Shown: positions 1 to 13,664, numbered from the stretch's first letter. The stretch: DNA of 64,000 bases from Apiospora phragmitis (GCA_038363925.1 JAQQWL010000007.1:1674001-1738000); one strand, 5' to 3'. Numbers and translations: made by a program. The notes: generated by a model from the letters alone, not told the origin.

Positions 1-1
1 T

Positions 2-2154
2 CAGCAGCTCTACGAGCTCGACACCCTCGATACTCGTTTCACGACTGACTCCACGACACCCTACAAGACTATTATAGAATCGCGACACGATACAAGAGCA
101 AACCAGGAAAGAGTAGCCAGGTACAGCGGCAAGACGAAACCATCAAGATGGTGGTCGCCCGAGTTCATCCTCTACTATGTGATCCTTAGCTATGTTATCC
201 CCTATATGCTCTGGGTGGCATATGATGTATCCTCACGTAGGCAACACATGCGCTGAACCTTTCCGTCTCTGTCCCAGGACTGACATACTATCAATTATGT
301 AGCGACAAACCCGCACTATAAGAGTATCGAACGCTTCCTGTCCCCGGGATGGATACCGGGGCGCAAAATCGTAGGCCTCTCTCCCACAAATGCTGTAGCG
401 TTCCGCCGCTGACATCGCATAGGACACTTCCGATGCGCAATATCACACTTTTTGATCCAATGGGCCCTACTTGGCCTCTCTCCTCGTCTTCCACCCCCTC
501 TTGGAAAGCTATACAATTCGATAATACACCCGGTTGCTTCGGTAGCCCCGCGGCCCGGCCGACTCTAGAAGAAGCAGACTTGAGGCTGGACCAGCGAGCC
601 TCCTTCGATTATGTCTTTGCCATAATCTTTCTTCTTGTTCTGCACGGAATTTCTGCATTCAAGGTCCTGACCATCTTGTATATCAATTATCAACTTGCGA
701 CCACACTTCCACGAAAGTACATCCCACTCGCGGCATGGGTGTTCAACATTGGTATCTTGTTCGCCAACGAACTAACCAAGGGTTTCAAGTTTGGCGTCAT
801 AGCTACCCACCTATTCGGCCGGGCCTAAGAGTCGCTGGTCAGCGAACCGTCATCATTCATTGTTTGGGGGCATTGGCTTGACAGCTATGGAGGCCTCATG
901 AGTCGATGGGAGATTCTCTTCAACATTACTGTGTCCGACTCATCAGTTTTGACATGGATTACTATTGGAGCCTGGATCGGAGAAGCTATAGCCCTGTGGA
1001 GGTAAGTCACCACTATAATCCCTCCCGTGACGTGACCAAATACTGATGGACCCAAGAAGAAGCAGCTCGATCCCTCGTCCTTGAGCGAGCGTGAGCGTAT
1101 CGGGATCCCAGCACAGGCCAAAGACTTCAGCTTCGGCAACTATGTCGCCTACGCCATTTACGCGCCCCTGTACCTCACTGGTCCTATCTTGACGTTCAAT
1201 GATTTCATCTCGCAGCTGCGCTATCGACCGGCTACGATTGAAACATCGCGCACCATCCGCTACGGTGTCCGTTTTGTAGTGACTCTCTTGGCCATGGAAC
1301 TAATGCTACACTTCGATTATGTCCAGGCCATTGGCAAGTCTAAACCAAAATGGGACGAGTATTCACGGCCCAGCTCAGCGTGCTGTCGTATTTCAACTTG
1401 CACATGATCTGGCTCAAGTTGCTGCTCCCGTGGCGGCTGTTTCGTCTGTGGGCGCTGATTGACGGAATCGACCCTCCGGAGAACATGCTGCGGTGCGTGA
1501 GCAACAACTACAGCACATTTGCGTTCTGGAGATCCTGGCATCGGTCTTACAACCGCTGGCTGACGCGGTACCTGTATATCCCCTTGGTGGCTCGTCGTTC
1601 AAGGACACCACATCATCGATTCGCTCCATCGCCAACTACATCTTGACGTTCACCTTCGTAGCGCTCTGGCACGATATCCAGTTGAATCTTCTCGTCTGGG
1701 GCTGGCTCATTGTCCTTTTCATGCTGCCCGAGATGGTAGGGCGAGCGTTTTTCCCGCTCGCAAATTCGAGAATTGGCCAACATTCTATCGCATGGCCAAG
1801 TCCGCTGGCTCTGTTTTCAATATTCTCATGATGATGGCGGCAAACTTGGTCGGATTTGCGTTTGGGGTGGATGGGTTCCGGGAGGTTGTGGCGGGTATGT
1901 TTAAGGATCTATTCGGTAAGTCTTCTCACCCCCTTACTCTCTCCCCACTTCATTACACTTGACTTTCATGCCCCTATTGTATTTTAACTATTATGCGCAT
2001 GCCATTCCATTTGATGTACCATGTCCTATTGCTAACACCTTGCAAAGGCTTCACATTCTTCTTGGCTGCCTGCGGTTCCCTTTTCTGTGGCTGCCATCTT
2101 ATGATTGAGGTTCGCGAATCTGAACTTCGACGGGGAATCATGACGAAGGGTTAA
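2..2154 (+). CDS. gup1: GUP1-like MBOAT O-acyltransferase, 5'-truncated, frame broken
   Basis: Membrane-bound O-acyltransferase of the GUP1 family, which in yeast remodels GPI-anchor lipids in the ER. The window begins inside the gene. I read exons 2-236, 303-370 and from 423 on, with later introns at 1002-1056 and 1916-2047, and a stop at 2152-2154. Matching family blocks include [63 protein letters not shown] and FVALWHDIQ, which holds the invariant MBOAT histidine. The frame is badly damaged. One-base deletions lie near 933, 1363, 1586 and 1756, with another frame change between 515 and 560. In-frame stops are TGA at 453, replacing an expected Arg in a conserved stretch, and TAA at 826. 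This is more damage than in any neighbour, so it is either a pseudogene or a very noisy stretch. Family identity is secure; intactness is not. Confidence 0.85.
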
Positions 2155-2769
2155 TGAAAAATAAGGGAAGGGAAGGAAGGGTAGCGCTGGCTGGTGCTTC
2201 GTGTTAAAGATGCGAATGTATACATAATGAGTGAAGAGTATGAGTGTACCATGAATCCAACAGGGGGACACTCCCTACCGTTGATGTTATTCACATTCCT
2301 GACTGGTCTGCTTCCCGAGTCAAAAAGTCGAGCTTTCGCTAGTAATTCTAGGCTTACGTCATGTGGCTGGCCCCTTATTACTAACGAATTATTACCAAAT
2401 AGCAGACAGCACTTTGTTTCAACTGGGTATATATATGCATTTGCGACGAAATAAGCAAGCAAGTCGCACCCTGCGTTTAAGGGATCTGTTCGAAACCCGT
2501 ACATTAAAGGAAGTAGCCCATCCAGTTCCAAAAGAGTTCCGGGGGGGGGAAGAAAATATACATGAAAAGCCGTTTTTAATGCAAACCAACCACCTAGCCT
2601 CGAGATGGAAAAGCCTCGAAGCCTAATAGCCCCAGATAGGGCCATAGAACGCCGTTCCAAGATGCTTCATATTCAATGATTTCATATCTAATGATATCAT
2701 ACACACTCACTCTCTCGACTCCCTTCATTTTCACAGCACCCCTGCCTTCCTCTCCGGCTCGCGGCCTCG
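2155..2769. other. intergenic, convergent 3' ends
   Basis: Tail-to-tail space between the GUP1-like gene and the FAR-17a-like gene. It should hold both 3' UTRs. No coding, RNA or repeat feature is visible. Confidence 0.6.
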
Positions 2770-3929
2770 TCACGAAAAGCGCCCCGAATTTCTCTTGGCG
2801 AAGTTCGTTGTGCTGATCATCTCGTGCTGGTCCTCCCGGCTGTCCTGCCAGGTCGAGACGTGGGTTGTAGCCATGGGACGACCGCCCTTTGCGAATTTGC
2901 CGTCCATGCCCAGCTTTTGCTCGGTGAGCCAACGGCGGGTCCAGATAAGGCCCCAGACGATTCCGAAGACGATGAGGATGGCAACGGCGATGCCGAAGAC
3001 GTAGGCGGCGACGAGGCCGTTCTTCTGCTTGGCGGGGTCGAGGAAGTCGTAGGTGTAGAAGCCCTTGGTGGCCTTGGTCACGTAGGCGAGCGCGAGGTAG
3101 AGGGCCAGGACGACGATGAGCCAGAACATGTGGACGAGCGGGCTCGGGTTGGTGCGCGGGACGATGATCTCGAAGAGGGCGAAGAGGCTGTTCATGGCGT
3201 GCATGGCGATGTTGCTCCAAGCGCCGAAGACGGTCGGGAACCAGCCGGGCAGGGCGCCGTAGATCAGGCCCCAGTACACGATGGTGACCAGGAAGGGGTA
3301 GCAGGTGATGGTGCTGTAGTAGAAGGCGTGCAGCGCCTGCAGGGGGGCGCGGCCACTTGTCCAGCAGGGCCACGTTCCAGCGCGCGTAGGTGAAAGTGTG
3401 GACGGCCGACACCAGGAAGTAGAAGGCCAGGCCCCAGTACGTCAGGTGCGTGAAGAATGAGAACGAGTCCGCCGAGGCCTGGCAGGCGTAGGTCGCGTCC
3501 ACCGTCGGATGCGTGCACTGCCAGCCCAGCACGACGAAGATGGTCGTGAAGGTGTAGAGCGACTGTGGCACCAAAAAGAACACAAGGAGTCAAATTGTCA
3601 GTATAATGGTTCACAAGAATTATGTCGGCACGAACACACGAACACACATGCACAGTCACCAGTTTGCGAAACGCCAAGTCATGGATCGCCAGTCAGATCG
3701 ATCGCAAACACCCAAAATCGTGGGGTTGCGCGCCTCAACTTAGCCTTAGCGGTCGTTTCGCAAACTGGGAACACATGTAATATGGGGGAGATTCTTTCTT
3801 CTTTCTTGATTTTCCACGTACAATGATTGCTCTACAGGCGAACAGAACGTAAGGCGACACCAGCCATGACGTCTCGAACCGATGCGACGGATCCCAGAGA
3901 TCGTCTCCGAACTTAAAAGCCTTCGCCAT
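2770..3929 (-). CDS. FAR-17a/AIG1-like integral membrane protein
   Basis: Multi-pass membrane protein of the FAR-17a/AIG1-like fungal family, about 299 residues; some relatives are fatty-acid ester hydrolases, but the role of the fungal members is unclear. Exon 1 (3929-3822) gives MAKAFKFGDDLWDPSHRFET followed by a hydrophobic segment, the usual N-terminus of the family. The intron 3821-3563 has donor GTACGT and acceptor CACAG. Exon 2 (3562-2770) continues with SLYTFTTIFVVLGW and several further membrane segments, and ends in a charged tail with WLTEQKLGMDGKFAKGG. The start is the second ATG of the open frame because it fits the family; an ATG at 3968 is also possible. A run of six G at 3342-3347 adds one base and breaks the frame between ALLDKWPR and LQALHAFYYS. 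Removing one base restores a continuous family match, so this looks like a homopolymer error. Confidence 0.85.
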
Positions 3930-6900
3930 TGGTTTCGCACCGATCTGCCCTACTTCGGGTAGCTCCAAAGTAATTTTTTTCTTGTCCGTAAGTTGGAAAT
4001 CGGAATTACACCTGGCGAAGTCGACTCTTGTTTAATAGACGTGTTGTCGTTCGGGTTCTGGAAGAAGGCTGCCGTTTTCACTACGATTGCGCTGCGTCGT
4101 ATGAAGCGGGAAAGAAAAAAATAAAAAAAAGGGAAGGCAGCGAGCAACTTTAGATCGTACGGGGGCACACGCGCGCATAAGACGAAGGAGCAGAGCAGTC
4201 CCGACAGATCGGAAACAGTGCGATGGATACCTGTCGAGATTGACAAGAAACGGTCGTGCACCAGTTTAAAGGCAGAAACTACTCTCCTCTCGCTCATCTA
4301 TTCACTTTCGGATTTTGGTGATACACAGAGGGGTAGGTTGTTTCGAATGTCCTTCCCTTTTTTTCTTCTTCGTCTCTTTCCGTTCAGCTGGCGACAATAC
4401 AATGCTAGGGTCACCATGGTCTAGGATTTGGCCCAGCCACTAATGGGGCAACGCCCATGCCTTTTGGCGCAGAGGTGACCGAGAGTAGCCAAGTCTCATT
4501 TGCTCGGCCCACTCAGTCAGGGCAGCAACTCACTCCAGGGACCTGGCCCTTCCTTGCTAGGTCTTTTAGGCCTCCCCCATGTCACGGAGATACGGGCGGA
4601 TCTACGTTGCAGCTCTTGCGCCCTAAAGTGCTTGAGTGCTTGGGGCAAATCAACAGAGTTGCCATGAATAGGAGGCGAACACACGTGCTGCGATGCCTAT
4701 GATATGTGACACCCTATATACCAGCCAACATGTTTCCCTGGGCAACCCTCAAGTCCCAAATTCACTTAGAGTGTATCGTAGAATATACCCAAACGAGCAA
4801 CCCGATTTGTAATGCTTTGATGCACAGCCCTGAGTCCCTGACTCTCTCGACCCCAGCAGAAAGTATGTATCGTGGTTTGCTGAAATCTGCCCATGTCAAC
4901 CAAGGTTTGCCCTGCTACAGCCTACAGATCCTCCCGTGACGTGTGTCTGATAGATGGCATATCCTAAACAGAGTCGGCGAAACCGTGAGACAGGTTGTGG
5001 GTTCTGCGTTAAAGCCCCGCGGCCAAGCCTCAAGCCCGAAACTATATGTCGTGACTACCACCAGAAGCGCTCCGAAGATTTGGCACGGCGAGGACGTGCG
5101 CCAGGTTGCTTGAGATGCCCGTTGAGCTATCCTGGTTGACAGGATGCCTAGGTTGCTAGGTTAATACCCAGTACTGTAAGCGCGTCTCTCAGGCGCCAGT
5201 TGCGCTTCAAAAAGTCGTGAGACCCCCCTCCGAGGAAGTCCTCTTCTTTCTTACTTACCTACCTATGCGAATACTGATTCAGGTCTATAAAAGAGTCCCG
5301 TCAACTTAGCCAGCCGTGGCAGATGCCAACCTCCTTGTGAAGAATCCTAAACCCACTAGATACACACAAGCTCACGTTCATGGTTGTAGCACCCGCCAGC
5401 GCTATAGGTTCAAGTGCCACTGCCACTAAAGATCAAAACTCATGGGTTACCTACCCCCCAGATGAATCGTGGGTTGAAGCATACCGGCGTGGTCGAACTT
5501 CCACGAGGCTATGAGGCACAGCCTTTCATACCGAAGGAGCGCCACTTGTCCCAGAACGTTGAAGGGTTGGCATTGTGGTATGTATGAAGAATGGCCAATG
5601 CGGGAAACTTAGAACGCCCTTGCGGAGTGCATGCGCTGCCGACTGCCTGGAGAAGGCGTCATGTCATGTTCAGGACATCGAGGCATGGACATGCCGCAGA
5701 AGTAAGTATGAGCTCAAACAGGCAAAGGCAAACTGCATCAGATCAACCTGGTCCCTAAGCCGCAGGATCTTCCAGGGGATATTGATGAGTAACAATGCTC
5801 ATATAGTCAATAGTAAGATAATTGCAAAGACGTTCCTATTGAATGTTTAGTATTTTGGGGAGTGCGCAAGAAGAAAAGGGGTGAAGGAAATCGGCAGATT
5901 GATGAGTACCTACTAAAAAGGCATGGTTGATGGTGACCTAACGTAGCAACGGCTTCGGGGATCATGTCATGGGGCGTCTTCCGGGGCCAGTGCCACTATT
6001 GAGATAAGTAAATGAGCTTGCAAGTGACGGGACTGGCAAATATTGGCCACTATTTGTGCCGGCCAATACAATGGATAATACGCTTGATATGCAAAATGTT
6101 GATGGTTCGTCTCCATCTGTTAGGTAATTGTATCAATGCATTCAATGTCAAAAGAAAGGTTGTTAATAACGGTTCGCTAAGATTCTCGGGCATCGACAGC
6201 ACACGACACGGAGGGAGACCCGTTCTACTCTCCGTCTGCCGTCGTTGTCCGTGTGTGGATCCATAAAGCAAAAAGCAAAAGGTGCGAAGGTATCAGGGAG
6301 AGGTAGACCTGTAACCTGTAACATGTAACTTGACGACTGTATGCGTGTGTGTGTTGGATAAGTCTGCCCTGCTCTTCAACCATATGTGATCCTCACCTGC
6401 CAAAGTGAGCGGCCGTCTTGTGAGAGCTGATATGAGCTGACCTGAAACCCTATCAGTTAGTACAAGTTCGTGTTCGCGTTGTGGATAAACATGTGTATTG
6501 ACTCTTGACTCTTGAGTGAGGGAGTCGGTAGGTTTCTGCATGTAGCGATTCGCCCGTCCATCGTCAATCCAGTCGGCAATCGTTCATCGACTCGGTGACA
6601 GGTGTGGTAGCCCTTCGGAGGCGTTCATCCATGGAAAAGCAGAGTATGGGACTGGCACGGGAAATTGTTATGTATGCTGCTGCTGCATCTTACATTTTCG
6701 GTAATCCAGCCTCGTGTCCTGATAACCCAAGCGGATGGGCGCATCAATCAATGCATTGTACTGTTGGCTATGTGTCATGTATCAAATCCAATTGATGTAC
6801 ATACTTTGCCTCTAGATCGGATGCGTTGTACATGCATGTGCTTAGGTGCATGTGAGTGAGAAACCTTCAAGTTCCATTGATGTCCATCCCTCTGTCACCG

Positions 6901-9012
6901 CCCGCAATTTACAGTTCCTTCGGATAGACAGCAACCGGATAGACTCCTGTCAGAATGCATCCGAGAAGGAACTGGATATGCAGGTAGTTATATTACTGCT
7001 CGGCGGTTATAGGGCTTGACTTACAGACTGTGTGCTTGGGGGGAGTACGCTCTGGGGCCTCGAAGTGAGTGCAGCCTTCCATTCCACAGGCACAGGCCCG
7101 TTTAGCGGGCTTCACAGGGGCCTCGACGCTAAGACAGGAGGAGGGAGGGGGTGACGGGGGGCTGGTAACCGTTGGTTGTTGGAAATTCCTCCATGCACGT
7201 GGATGTACTCCGTAGGATGCAGGAAGTTTGATTCCAATTCGCTGAACTCTGCACATCATCGAACATAGACCTCGATCGACGAGTGAGTGATACAGTTTGA
7301 TGGCCAGGCTGTGTCTGTGTCGACAGCTCTACGCACCCCAGGGATCTTCTGCTCAGGGGGTGAAGACGATGCCGAGATCGTGGGAAAGTCCTTTCAATGT
7401 TCTAAAATTGATCAGCTTGGTGGATATTGGGTATTGGGCTCGGAGGAGTCGCTGGCAGCTGGCTCGTCCTTTGGCGCTATTAGGGTGGAGAGGCTACGGG
7501 CGACCAGGGGCTCAGGGAGACTAGACCCGCTAGAGAGACTAGACCACACACAACTCCAAGCCACCCGGGCCGCCGAGTGTCCTGAAACAGGTCAAGGGAC
7601 TATCGAAAAGAGGAATGGTCTCTTCGCAGGTGGCCCTAGACGATGTCCGTAAAAGAAGGCCCAAAAAGATTGCGTCCCTGTCCAGGAAGGTCGCCAATCC
7701 AAAGAGTGCACCGCCTATCCTATCCTACTCCTTCAGGTAGGCAAGTATGCCCAGCTAGTGTAGGTAGGTAAAAATAAAAAAATAAATGTAGGTGCGTGCC
7801 GATTCGCGCCAGTCTGTATCCATAGACATGGATGGATGGGGACCACCATGGATCATGGGGGTTGGTGGAATACGTGGTAAGTGGAATACCTAGTCTGAGT
7901 CTGAGATGATATGGCCTGTCATTTCTTCTATTAACTGTTTGTCACCCAAGCCCGCCTGCCCGCCGTCTCACCCGGGATTGCATCTACTTCGGCTCCTACG
8001 TTTTTAATAAGTGCCCATTTGTACTGTAGCTGAGTTGCGGCTAGCCCTCTAGGTATGTAACCTAACCTGCCTCTACCTTACTTGCACGCCAAGCTGCAAA
8101 CCCCATCATCTTGTCTCTCCGGGGCGGTGTTGTTGATGCTCGATTCCTCTCCTTGCCTCTTCCTCTCTTCTCTTTCGTGCCTATCTTGTCAAGGTCCATC
8201 CTCTCCTTCGAGACTCTGTATCCTGCTCACACTTACTTCTAGTGAACGGTAGCGAGGCTTCATCCTTCCAATTACGCCATTGAGAATTTCGTTCTAGTCA
8301 CTCGCTCTATATTGTGTTTCCTTGCTCTATTACCCCCGTTCACCCAATACACACCACTTATTGGACATTTGCCCGAGTCGTTGCGCGTGGCTTCGTTACT
8401 CCCGACCTCGACCAGGAGCGTCACGACCGCTACTCTTTCTCGCCCACCATATTCCTTAATTCAAGAGCATATTCGAATGGCGGTGCTTAGTTGGCTGGAG
8501 CAGCCCTGATCTCGGCATTCCAAGGCACGAAATATACTAGGAGCCCCCCCTGCGGTGATCTACATTGGTTCCTCGGGGCTCATATACGCACGCACGCACG
8601 CACTATAGCTGGAGGTCGATCAATCGCCATAACGCCATATTATCCGATTCTACGAAACCACCCCGACTCGCGCCGCTGCTACTAGTCATCTCTACGTCCG
8701 AAGCTCTACTACTCCGTCACTTGTCAGCAATTCAATACATTTGTGTCGGGGTTCTACAGGGTGTCACAAAGGTGCCGCCAAGTCCCACCCGCCACTCAGC
8801 TTACAGTTGATACCTACCACCGGAAGAAGCAGGTGGTCGTTGGCCGGCCCTACCTATCCCACCCTCGTTGAGGCACCCTACGCACAAGATCAACCCCGGA
8901 TCGCTGCAGTTGTACGTGCCAGTGGCCCATGACGTTGGGCCCATCTTATGCAGTAAAAGGGTTTGCTCGGTTGGTTGGTTGTTGATTACATTAACGACAG
9001 TTATTCAGCATA
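3930..9012. other. gene-poor interval
   Basis: About 5 kb in which I see no convincing gene. ORFs here are short, lack codon bias and have no recognisable domain. It holds scattered CCTAC/GTAGG short tandem motifs (for example near 5255 and 7760). The last 700 bp, rich in CT, probably include the promoter and 5' UTR of the gene starting at 9013. No tRNA or rRNA is seen. Confidence 0.55.
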
Positions 9013-11445
9013 ATGGCGCTTCCTTTCTCGCTAGAGGACGACGACCTTCCAGTCATGCTCCTCTCCGACTCTGAAGATGAAGAGGACGACAGCATGCCAG
9101 TCCATCCTCCCAGCAAATCCCCAAACCGTCCCGCTCCCGATGCCGATTCCAACGACGAAGCCTCCTTGAAACAAATAACGGAAGATGCAGCAGCTAATGT
9201 TCCGGCCCATCCCATACCGGCCATGCAAGCACCCTTCGCTGAGTCGCTAGTCGAGGCTACGACCAACAGTGCCGAACAGAAACCGAGGCTAAGTTCGCGG
9301 ATGCGGATGAACGCAGAGCCTGCTTGCTAGACGCTGCTGCCGATGCCGGACTCCCAGCAGACCTATGGCGACATCGACCCGGACACGTACACCACGAGCT
9401 ATGGAAGCTCATGGCCCAGATCTCGTTTGGTGTTTATCTTCTTCTCGGTGGCATGGCCAACAGCAATATTCAGGTCGTCAATATCCTCCAGGGCCACATC
9501 GACGAGGTAGACGAGTTTCTTGAGACTGCCATGGACGATGTGAATGTAGCCATTGCCGATGTGCAAGATCGTATCAAGCACTTGGAAATACCCATGGAGA
9601 ACCGGGATACATTTGAGACAATGTTGGAAGATCGCGATTTCCGACTGCAGATAGTCACCGGCAACGAGAAAATCGAGCATATATGCCTTCGGTCGTCTCT
9701 CGCTCTTGAAGCCTATCTCGATGATGTGGAGGAAGGTTTGAAAGCCACCAAGGAGTTTTCCATGTATCTGAACGATCAGCAGTCACGGCCGTGGCGCCAG
9801 CAAAGGCCGAGTGTCGTGGAGATTTTCGATGCCATGAAGGGCAATGCCGAGGGTTGGTACAAAGCATTTGTAGACCTTCAGGACCTCTCTACCAACCTGG
9901 AGGCCATGCTGGCACAACTCAGCCAGATGGTGGCTGAGATGGACCAGCTTGCTGGTGAAGTTAGCCGCCGGACCATTCCAGGCAGCGTGAGTGAACTCAT
10001 TCACGAGAATCCCGACGAAGAAGATTCCATCGACGACGATTTTCTTGATGATTATCTCGGGGAAGAGGATTTCGTGGAAGAGAAATCCGTGGTCGAGGAG
10101 AGTACTGGCCAAAAAGAGAGCCTTGGGGATGCGTTTCAGCTTGACCTGCGAGCCAGTGCGTTGATGCCATTGCAGTTTGGTCTTGATTCGTTTCCTGAAC
10201 CCCCCCATGCAAGTGATGCGCACACCACCATGCCCGAGCCCGCCAATGCAAGCGAGCCGCACACCGTGGACTCTGAACCCACCCTCGGAAGCGGTCGGTA
10301 TTCGGCAGGCTCTTCTCGTGCCTCGGAAGGTTCAGGCAGATCGAGCCCACGGACAGAATCCAGTCGAAGTAGGCCATGCTCCGATGCTCAGTCCCAGGCA
10401 CACTCAGCGCCAACCTCTCCCAAGAGTCCCTCGCAGAAGTCACCGCCGTCGTCTCCTGCCGCAAAAGACACGCTGCCGCAAACGTTTTATCAACCACCTG
10501 CAAAACGAGAGTCTACTTTGAAACGCGGCCCTACTCTTGAGATTCTCATAGCACCAGAACCCGTTATAGTGGACTTCGATGAAGATGACGATGACGATGA
10601 TGATGGGTCGTTTTCCTGGACGATGACGAGGACGATCATGGAGCCCCGAGTCCCACCGAAGACCTAGGCTTATACATCCTTCAACCGCGCACTTACACAC
10701 CTCAGCCCCCCGAGCCTCTGCCATCTCCAATGATACGTAACGATCCGTCGTCCCCCCGGGGAATCGAATCACCAGAACAAGAAGACACCCCCAGGCGAAC
10801 GTCGTTGCGGCAACGACTGTCTCTTCAGAGGAAGCAATCCTCCCGTGTCCATCCAAGTGCCGCCAAGGAGTACGAACCGACCAAGACCACCTCCGCCGCC
10901 TCGGGTTTCGACTTATCAGAACACAACTTCGGTTTACGTCCCAGAGCAGGAACGACGGCCTACGGTTCACTCAGTGCCCGAAACTTTTGACCAACTGTCT
11001 CCGCCAAGTTTCCCAAATAACGGAAATATGCTCCAATCGCCCTTGAGTGATCAGCATCACTTCCGGCCAGTCCAGGCTAGCCCCCATTCCCCATTGCAGC
11101 GGCCTTGGACCTCGGGCAACGTCAGTCAGATGGCTCCTCGACCGCACACTTCGGCTACAACCCGCGATTACAACCAGGGCCCCCACCAACGCAACACGCC
11201 CTCTGCGATGACCATGAGTAGGCTGAGCAATGTCTCGACACTGAACCCGGAGAATGGGGATAGTAAAACCCTGAAGAAGAAAAAGGAGCGCTTTTGGGTG
11301 GCTGAAGAAGGCATTTGCCCTGGACGAAGAGGAGCGTCTGGCATTCGAGGCCAGGAGGCAACAACAAGTTCCAATGCCATATTATGATGAACGCAGTCCA
11401 AGGTACTTGGATGGAAGGCGCGTGGACGACCACAGGCGTTATTAA
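9013..11445 (+). CDS. conserved hypothetical acidic coiled-coil protein
   Basis: Large hypothetical protein of a type common in Sordariomycetes; no function is known to me. The N-terminus is short and acidic (LEDDDLPVMLLSDSEDEEDD). A conserved helical core follows, from KLMAQISFGVYLLLGGMANS through the DEVDEFLETAMDDVNVAIAD region to MKGNAEGWYKAFVDLQDL. After it come an acidic Ser/Pro-rich disordered region and a basic C-terminal patch reading WLKKAFALDEEERLAFEARR. The frame is interrupted several times: an in-frame TAG at 9328-9330 (perhaps an unplaced intron), and one-base changes near 9405, 10611 (T/C run), 10846 (C run) and 11290-11297 (T/G runs). Each side of every break reads as the same protein in another frame, and the ends look homopolymer-related, so I treat it as one gene with assembly errors. 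The stop is at 11443-11445. Confidence 0.75.
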
Positions 11446-12796
11446 TACCCACGAAACCCGGGCAGGCAGGAAACCTGAAACGCGTTTAATCGTTGCCAAT
11501 ATCATGGCGAACAACATAATCAACAATAATCTGAGACACGGCTTAGTTATCGAACCCAAAATCACCCGGCGTTTGCAAAAAGTCTTTAAGGCAGGCGTAT
11601 GCTGTGTGCGACATGTCTTGGAGCCCCGGCCCTACCGCGCCCGGTCACCACGTTAGTAACATGCATACTTGCTTATTGCATCACAACCAATTTGATACCC
11701 ATACGCGGCATATATATATAATTACTACGATGGCGCTGCATTGCAGTCGGTTGCGCCACGGCTCGGCAATGCTAGAGTCATCGGACCCATTCCGTGAGGA
11801 AAAGTATCTTGGCAAGGAAGTGATGAGTGAGGTCAGGGGGATGGAAGATATGGTAATACTATTACTGGCACAAGAAGGGGGCGATGCCAATTGATTGGGG
11901 GGGGGGGGGCGAAGAGGCGCCATGTATGGGAACGTCTAATGTGTATCTTAGGCCTTCTGGGATCTGGTTTTTTTTTGTCTTATTTTCTGAAAAGTACGAG
12001 CAAGGAGTTGGAGGCATTTGGAAAGACAAAGGTTACGTGTCAGTGCGATTTCATATCTGGAGATTTCCGTCTACACCTGCTTAGCTAGCTTCGCCCTCGT
12101 TACACGTGCTGGGGATACCTCCTTCGCGGAGCAAACCTCACATTGATAAGAAAATCAAAAATTGTCGACATGATACGCCATCATTCTCGGGGAAATGGTG
12201 AACCGCTAGGACTGTGGCCGCGCTCGATGATAACTCCTACAAGCGATACGCGCTTTATGTCAGGACAGGGTGATATACCGAGGTGCTAAGGACAGAGATT
12301 CTACCTACCTAGGTATTGTGCTTGATATATACAGATACAGAAAGAAGGCTTCTTGTCTGTTCAAAGTTGGTATCCTTTCGTCGTTTGTTTGGGTTTCCCT
12401 GGCCCAAATAAGATTCGTTCATTCTGAGTTGGGGTCTGCAGGTACGATTGTGGTCCTCCATCATGGTTTCCTAGGTATTCATCGCGTCCAGCTGTCGCAT
12501 CAACAACTGTGAAGTTTTGTGGTAGTGCGTTTGGCCTTCTCCATCGTCTCAAGTTTCACTGTGGCCAACGGGCAGGTGCATATCGTCGGTTGCTTTTACC
12601 TACCTGTTTGGGCTGCGACTTTCAGAGGTTTGTCCTGGTACTCTTCTTCCTGGAAACAGCAAATATTGCACTTGACCTTCATTTTCTCAAATACTTCTAC
12701 CACCACAATACTTGATGGTGTACCAGACCCCCCAACTGAGGTCATTTGGTTCCTTCTGTTGTACACTACTTGTACCCATCATCACCGGTCCCAAAG
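11446..12796. other. intergenic with poly-G run
   Basis: No gene is supported. It contains a G run at 11897-11909 and a CTACCTACCTAGGTA motif near 12301, a short sequence that recurs in this window between genes. The distal part is probably the promoter and 5' UTR of the gene at 12797. Confidence 0.55.
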
Positions 12797-13664
12797 ATGG
12801 CCTTTCGACACGACTACGGCTTTGAAAAGATGCGTGAAGATGCAATGCGCCAGGCAACCGAGAAAATTGACCTTAACGTTCAAGTAAAAAAGCGTCTGCT
12901 ATGCCTGGAACTGCAGTCTGCGATTGATAAAATTGAGCAGGACGCACGTCAGGAGCTCCAGGCAGAACTTCAGGAGATCGACAATCAGTTCGGCGGGCTC
13001 ATCGAGGCCGATAGACCTCTTGATTCTTTTCAGTTGGTCCCTGGCCAAGCCGGCGGTACTGGGACAAGCGAATCTGATTCAAGAAACCCCAACTTACAAC
13101 CTGAAGCACAATCACCTGCTTTAGGTCGTGAATCGTCGATTCTGTCCTCGGAGATGAAAGACAGCGCCGTCACAAGTACGTATACATGTATCCTGGAGTG
13201 TTTGGTGCTTTGGCGGCTCACACTCTCTAGAATGATCACGAAGTCTTGTATCGTTTGCTGATGTAGGGGCTACTGGAAGCGATTCTCCAAAGTCCGCATC
13301 TCGAGGACGTTCAAATAAGAAAGCGAGTAAGTGGGTTGCCATTTGTATTTGACCAAACTACTTTACCTACAGTTCTTGAAGGACTAAGCCCGGCGACTGT
13401 GCAGCAATCTGAGTCTGAGGAGAGCGACGCTTCATGGGGGATATCCACGAGGAAATCCCCTGCAGACTGCCGAAACCAAATACATCAAGGCCATTGACCA
13501 CCCCGGAGTCTGGAGGCCCGGCCAATGATGCAGCGTCGCCTACGTCCAGTATTAAAGCCATATCTGGATCTTACCTAGCAAGCAGCCTGCCACGTCCAAG
13601 ACGCTGCGTTGCTGATCGAAAAGACTACAACGTAAAGGGGTACTACAGAGACAGGCATATATGA
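12797..13664 (+). CDS. hypothetical protein, predicted helical N-terminus
   Basis: Unrecognised. Exon 1 (12797-13175) starts MAFRHDYGFEKMREDAMRQA and forms a charged helical stretch of about 60 residues, likely coiled coil, followed by a Ser/Gln-rich region. The intron 13176-13266 has donor GTACGT and acceptor TGTAG. Exon 2 (13267-13326) reads RATGSDSPKSASRGRSNKKA. A second intron (13327-13372, GTAAGT to TACAG) leads to exon 3 with ILEGLSPATVQQSESEESDA. Exon 3 then needs a one-base shift near 13470 to continue into PKPNTSRPLTTPESGGPAND, so the 3' end is uncertain and the stop at 13664 is my best guess. The reading phase holds at both introns, which supports a real gene. Confidence 0.55.

Noticed and set aside
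4961..5005. Possible 28S piece (ccgtgagacaggtt)
   Set aside because: Only 14 bases match and the flanks do not, so it is likely chance.
5575..5850. Cys-rich ORF considered as a Zn2Cys6 relic
   Set aside because: Cysteine spacing does not fit the C6 zinc cluster and there is no supporting sequence around it.
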